A stretch of 64,000 bases of DNA from VXYL01 sp965208525 (GTDB lineage: Bacteria; Pseudomonadota; Gammaproteobacteria; Pseudomonadales; Azotimanducaceae): NCBI GenBank assembly GCA_965208525.1, contig OZ242340.1, positions 3,472,001 through 3,536,000 of the forward strand. The letters run 5' to 3'. Positions 61,705-64,000 of this stretch are shown here, in pieces. Below the pieces are notes generated by a model. That model worked only from the letters and a program-made list of their open reading frames with translations. It ran no database searches and was not told the DNA's origin. The position numbers were made by a program, and so were the translations under genes. Numbering within the stretch: the stretch's first letter is position 1; every line of letters starts with the position of its first letter.

Positions 61705-63216
61705 ATGACGGATGCCGCGCGGAGCCAATTGTCCACGAATCCGTATTGGACGAACTTTCTCGGCCATTCGCCAGAGTGGTACAAGCTGACGATCATCGGC
61801 TTTCTCGTCCTCAACCCCATCGCGCTCTTCCTGCTCGGCCCCTACATCACCGGCTGGATGCTGGTACTCGAGTTCATCTTCACCTTGGCGATGGCACTCA
61901 AGTGCTATCCGCTGCAGCCGGGGGGCCTGCTCGCCATCGAGGCGCTGTTCCTGGGGCTGACCGACGCCCACACCGTGTTCCACGAAGTGGAGGGTGGCTT
62001 CCAGGTGATCCTGCTGCTGATCTTCATGGTGGCCGGCATCTACTTCATGAAAGACCTGCTGCTGTTCATCTTCACCAAGCTCCTCATCAAGGTGCGCAAC
62101 AAGATCGCGCTGTCGTTCCTGTTCTCCTTCGTCGCCGCCTTCCTGTCCGCCTTTCTGGACGCCCTGACCGTGACAGCGGTGATCATCAGCGTCGCCGGCG
62201 GCTTCTACGCCGTGTACCGCGAAGTGGCCGCCCCCGGTGCCGGCGAGCACGACGCCTCGGACGACAGCGCTGTGGACGAGATCCACCGGGAAGACCTCGA
62301 AGGGTTCAGGGCATTCCTGCGCAACCTCATGATGCATGCCGCTGTGGGCACGGCCCTCGGCGGCGTGATGACCACCGTCGGCGAGCCACAAAACCTCCTC
62401 ATCTCCGAGCGCATGGGCTGGGAGTTCATCGAGTTCTTCCTGCGCATGGCGCCGGTGACGCTGCCCGTCTTCGCCGTCGGATTGCTGACGTGCGTTTTGC
62501 TCGAGGTGTTCCGGGTCTTCAGCTACGGCGCGAAGATTCCCCAGCCGGTGTTCCAGGTGCTGCAGGACTTCGACGCCGCCGAGAACGCCAAGAGAACCCC
62601 CAACGACAACGCCAAGCTCGTCGTGCAAGCGCTCGCCGGCCTCTTTCTCGTCGTGGCGCTCGCGCTGCACCTGATCGCGGTGGGGCTGGTGGGGCTGTCC
62701 ATCATCGTCCTGCAGACCGCCTTCAACGGCGTTGTCGAGGAGCACGACTTGGGGCCAGCCTTCCACGAGGCGCTGCCGTTCACGGCGCTGCTCTGCGTCT
62801 TCTTCGGCATCGTCGCGGTCATCGCCAGCCAGCAGCTCTTCCAGCCAGTGATCGTCTGGGTGCTGACCCTTCCGGAGTCGCAGCAGCCGGGGATGTTCTA
62901 CATCGCCAACGGCGTGCTCTCAGCCATCAGCGACAACGTCTTTGTGGCCACGGTTTACATCAACGAGGTACGCAACGCCTTCGACGCCGGCACCATCACC
63001 CGCCAGCAGTTCGACCTCTTGGGAGTCGCCATCAACACCGGCACGAACATCCCCAGCGTAGCGACGCCGAACGGCCAGGCGGCGTTCCTGTTCCTGCTCA
63101 CCTCGTCCCTCGCACCGCTCATCCGCCTCTCGTACGGCCGCATGGTGTTTATGGCACTGCCCTACACCATCACGATGGGCATCACCGGCTGGCTGGCCGT
63201 GCAGTACATCCTGTAA
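61705..63216 (+). CDS. nhaB: Na+/H+ antiporter NhaB
   Basis: A 503-residue inner-membrane antiporter with about 12 helices, exporting Na+ in exchange for protons. NhaB-specific segments are NPYWTNFLGHSPEWYK, FLDALTVTAVIISVAGGFY, TTVGEPQNLLI and NGVLSAISDNVFVATVYI. The length matches the family (about 510). GAGGGAG precedes the ATG. Suggests a saline or alkaline environment when taken with the CPA2 antiporter nearby. Confidence 0.95.
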   Translation: MTDAARSQLSTNPYWTNFLGHSPEWYKLTIIGFLVLNPIALFLLGPYITGWMLVLEFIFTLAMALKCYPLQPGGLLAIEALFLGLTDAHTVFHEVEGGFQVILLLIFMVAGIYFMKDLLLFIFTKLLIKVRNKIALSFLFSFVAAFLSAFLDALTVTAVIISVAGGFYAVYREVAAPGAGEHDASDDSAVDEIHREDLEGFRAFLRNLMMHAAVGTALGGVMTTVGEPQNLLISERMGWEFIEFFLRMAPVTLPVFAVGLLTCVLLEVFRVFSYGAKIPQPVFQVLQDFDAAENAKRTPNDNAKLVVQALAGLFLVVALALHLIAVGLVGLSIIVLQTAFNGVVEEHDLGPAFHEALPFTALLCVFFGIVAVIASQQLFQPVIVWVLTLPESQQPGMFYIANGVLSAISDNVFVATVYINEVRNAFDAGTITRQQFDLLGVAINTGTNIPSVATPNGQAAFLFLLTSSLAPLIRLSYGRMVFMALPYTITMGITGWLAVQYIL

Positions 63217-63223
63217 AGCCGGT

Positions 63224-63245
63224 GGCGACGGCTTAGGCCGTCGCC
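63224..63245. terminator. hairpin between convergent nhaB and dnaQ
   Basis: A perfect 9-bp stem GGCGACGGC / GCCGTCGCC with loop TTAG. It overlaps the last codons of dnaQ. No strong T-run on either side. Confidence 0.5.
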
Positions 63246-63940
63246 AGTCGACGCCAGACCGCACCCTGTTCCGACTTGCTGTCGAGCATGTCGAGATAGG
63301 CCTCGTGGGCTGTGAGTTCCTTTGACGTCGCGCGCAGCACCGGCACCCTCGGACGGTCCACGGGCAGGCGCACGATGTCGGCCACCGCCTCTGCCGGTTC
63401 GTCGCTCGGTAGCAGTGAGCCCTGTCCCCCGGTCATGGCCAGGAACACTTCGGCCAAGAGCTCGGCATCTAGCAGCGCGCTGTGGAGGTCGCGGTTTGAG
63501 TTGTCCACGCCGTAGCGCCGGCACAGTGCATCGAGGCCATTCTTCTGCCCGGGATGCTTGTGTCGCGCCATCACCATCGAGTCGGTGACCGTGCAGATGT
63601 CGTCGATGCGCCTCGGTCGGCCCTCCGGCAGCAACGAGAGCTCGTAGTCGAGGAAGGAGACGTCGAACGGAGCGTTGTGGATGACGAGTTCCGCGCCTTC
63701 GATGAACGCGATCAAGTCCCCGGCGACCTCCTCAAAGCCGGGCTTGTCCGAGAGGAACTCGTCGCTCAGGCCATGCACCTCGAAGGCGGCGTCATCCACC
63801 TCTCGGTCCGGGCGAATGTAGCAGTGATAGCGCTTGCCGATCTTGCGGTCCATCACCTCCACGGCCCCCACCTCCACCACCCGATGGCCTCGCTCCGGCT
63901 CGAGCCCAGTGGTTTCCGTGTCGAGAACGACCTGTCTCAC
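63233..63940 (-). CDS. dnaQ: DNA polymerase III epsilon subunit (proofreading exonuclease)
   Basis: A 235-residue DEDDh exonuclease. ExoI DTETTGLEP (7-15), ExoII in HNAPFDVSFLDYEL (about 91-104) and ExoIII HSALLDAELLAEV (about 153-165). The C-terminal tail after about 190 would bind the alpha subunit. The GTG start at 63940 overlaps the upstream stop as GTGA, so it is coupled to that gene. Confidence 0.95.
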   Translation of the reverse strand: MRQVVLDTETTGLEPERGHRVVEVGAVEVMDRKIGKRYHCYIRPDREVDDAAFEVHGLSDEFLSDKPGFEEVAGDLIAFIEGAELVIHNAPFDVSFLDYELSLLPEGRPRRIDDICTVTDSMVMARHKHPGQKNGLDALCRRYGVDNSNRDLHSALLDAELLAEVFLAMTGGQGSLLPSDEPAEAVADIVRLPVDRPRVPVLRATSKELTAHEAYLDMLDSKSEQGAVWRRLATA

Positions 63941-64000
63941 TCCTCGTCTCCCATGCCTTGTTGCATCCGGTCGATGGCATCGCGTGCGGCGGCGTCCACG
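63937..64000 (-). CDS. C-terminal end of an upstream gene, possibly ribonuclease HI
   Basis: Only 20 codons are in the window (VDAAARDAIDRMQQGMGDEE then stop). In many gammaproteobacteria rnhA precedes dnaQ, and VDAAARDAID could be the family's final helix (often ADxLAN-A). Too short to be sure. Confidence 0.4.
   Translation of the reverse strand, partial: VDAAARDAIDRMQQGMGDEE

Overview
The window is GC-rich proteobacterial chromosome. The gene set suggests a heterotrophic gammaproteobacterium: NhaB, DnaQ, NudC, SohB, long-type QueF, molybdate ModABC, two TonB-dependent receptors, a gamma-alpha fused 2-oxoacid:ferredoxin oxidoreductase, and many short-chain dehydrogenase, PhyH-dioxygenase, thiolase and Baeyer-Villiger-type catabolic genes. 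I cannot name the species. There are two tRNA genes (Gly-GCC, Glu-TTC), no rRNA and no CRISPR array.

The main feature is at 6391-14094: a 7,704-bp transposon with 27-bp imperfect terminal inverted repeats (23/27 identical), flanked by a perfect 8-bp target duplication CTCGGTAA (6383-6390 and 14095-14102). It encodes an ISXO2-like DDE transposase of the IS1595 family and about a dozen passenger genes. These include a PD-(D/E)XK-like protein followed by a trypsin-like serine protease, a chain of small unknown genes on the minus strand, and a 156-nt region that folds on paper into a closed multi-hairpin RNA. GC content is visibly lower than in the flanks. The element has split a secreted subtilisin-like protease gene (5' part 14095-14322, 3' part 3941-6390, minus strand). 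Removing the element and one target copy restores an in-frame 889-codon protein with signal peptide, D/H/S triad and P-domain.

Layout: 1-3893 SDR, PhyH dioxygenase and phosphotriesterase-like genes among palindromic repeats. 3941-14322 interrupted subtilase and transposon. 14501-22545 nitroreductase, 3-hydroxyacyl-CoA dehydrogenase, amidase, VOC protein, alpha/beta hydrolase, Cys-less thiolase homologue, SDR and PhyH. 22575-27289 a three-gene 2-oxoacid oxidoreductase operon. 27587-36823 flavin monooxygenase, DAO-type oxidase, a giant FG-GAP/LRR/HExxH exported protein, an ACT-fused phenylalanine hydroxylase, and a galactonate-dehydratase-like enolase. 36936-42375 QueF, tRNAs, MFS exporter, a nucleotidyltransferase pair, a DUF815 ATPase and DUF503. 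42475-48300 GAPDH, TonB receptor with HMA domain protein, SDR. 48409-53384 modABC and a sulfite/nitrite reductase with DUF934. 53407-64000 CPA2 antiporter, Oar-like TonB receptor, acrylyl-CoA-reductase-like protein, SohB, SCP2, NudC, NhaB, DnaQ.

Intergenic DNA is unusually repeat-rich. It holds a two-hairpin palindrome family, a 134-bp element in two near-identical copies plus a fragment, transposase-less derivatives of one insertion sequence with recognisable left and right ends (19166-19240; 51023-51202), and a shorter GGCGACC palindrome. Many of the long antisense open frames here are GC-rich shadows and are left out.
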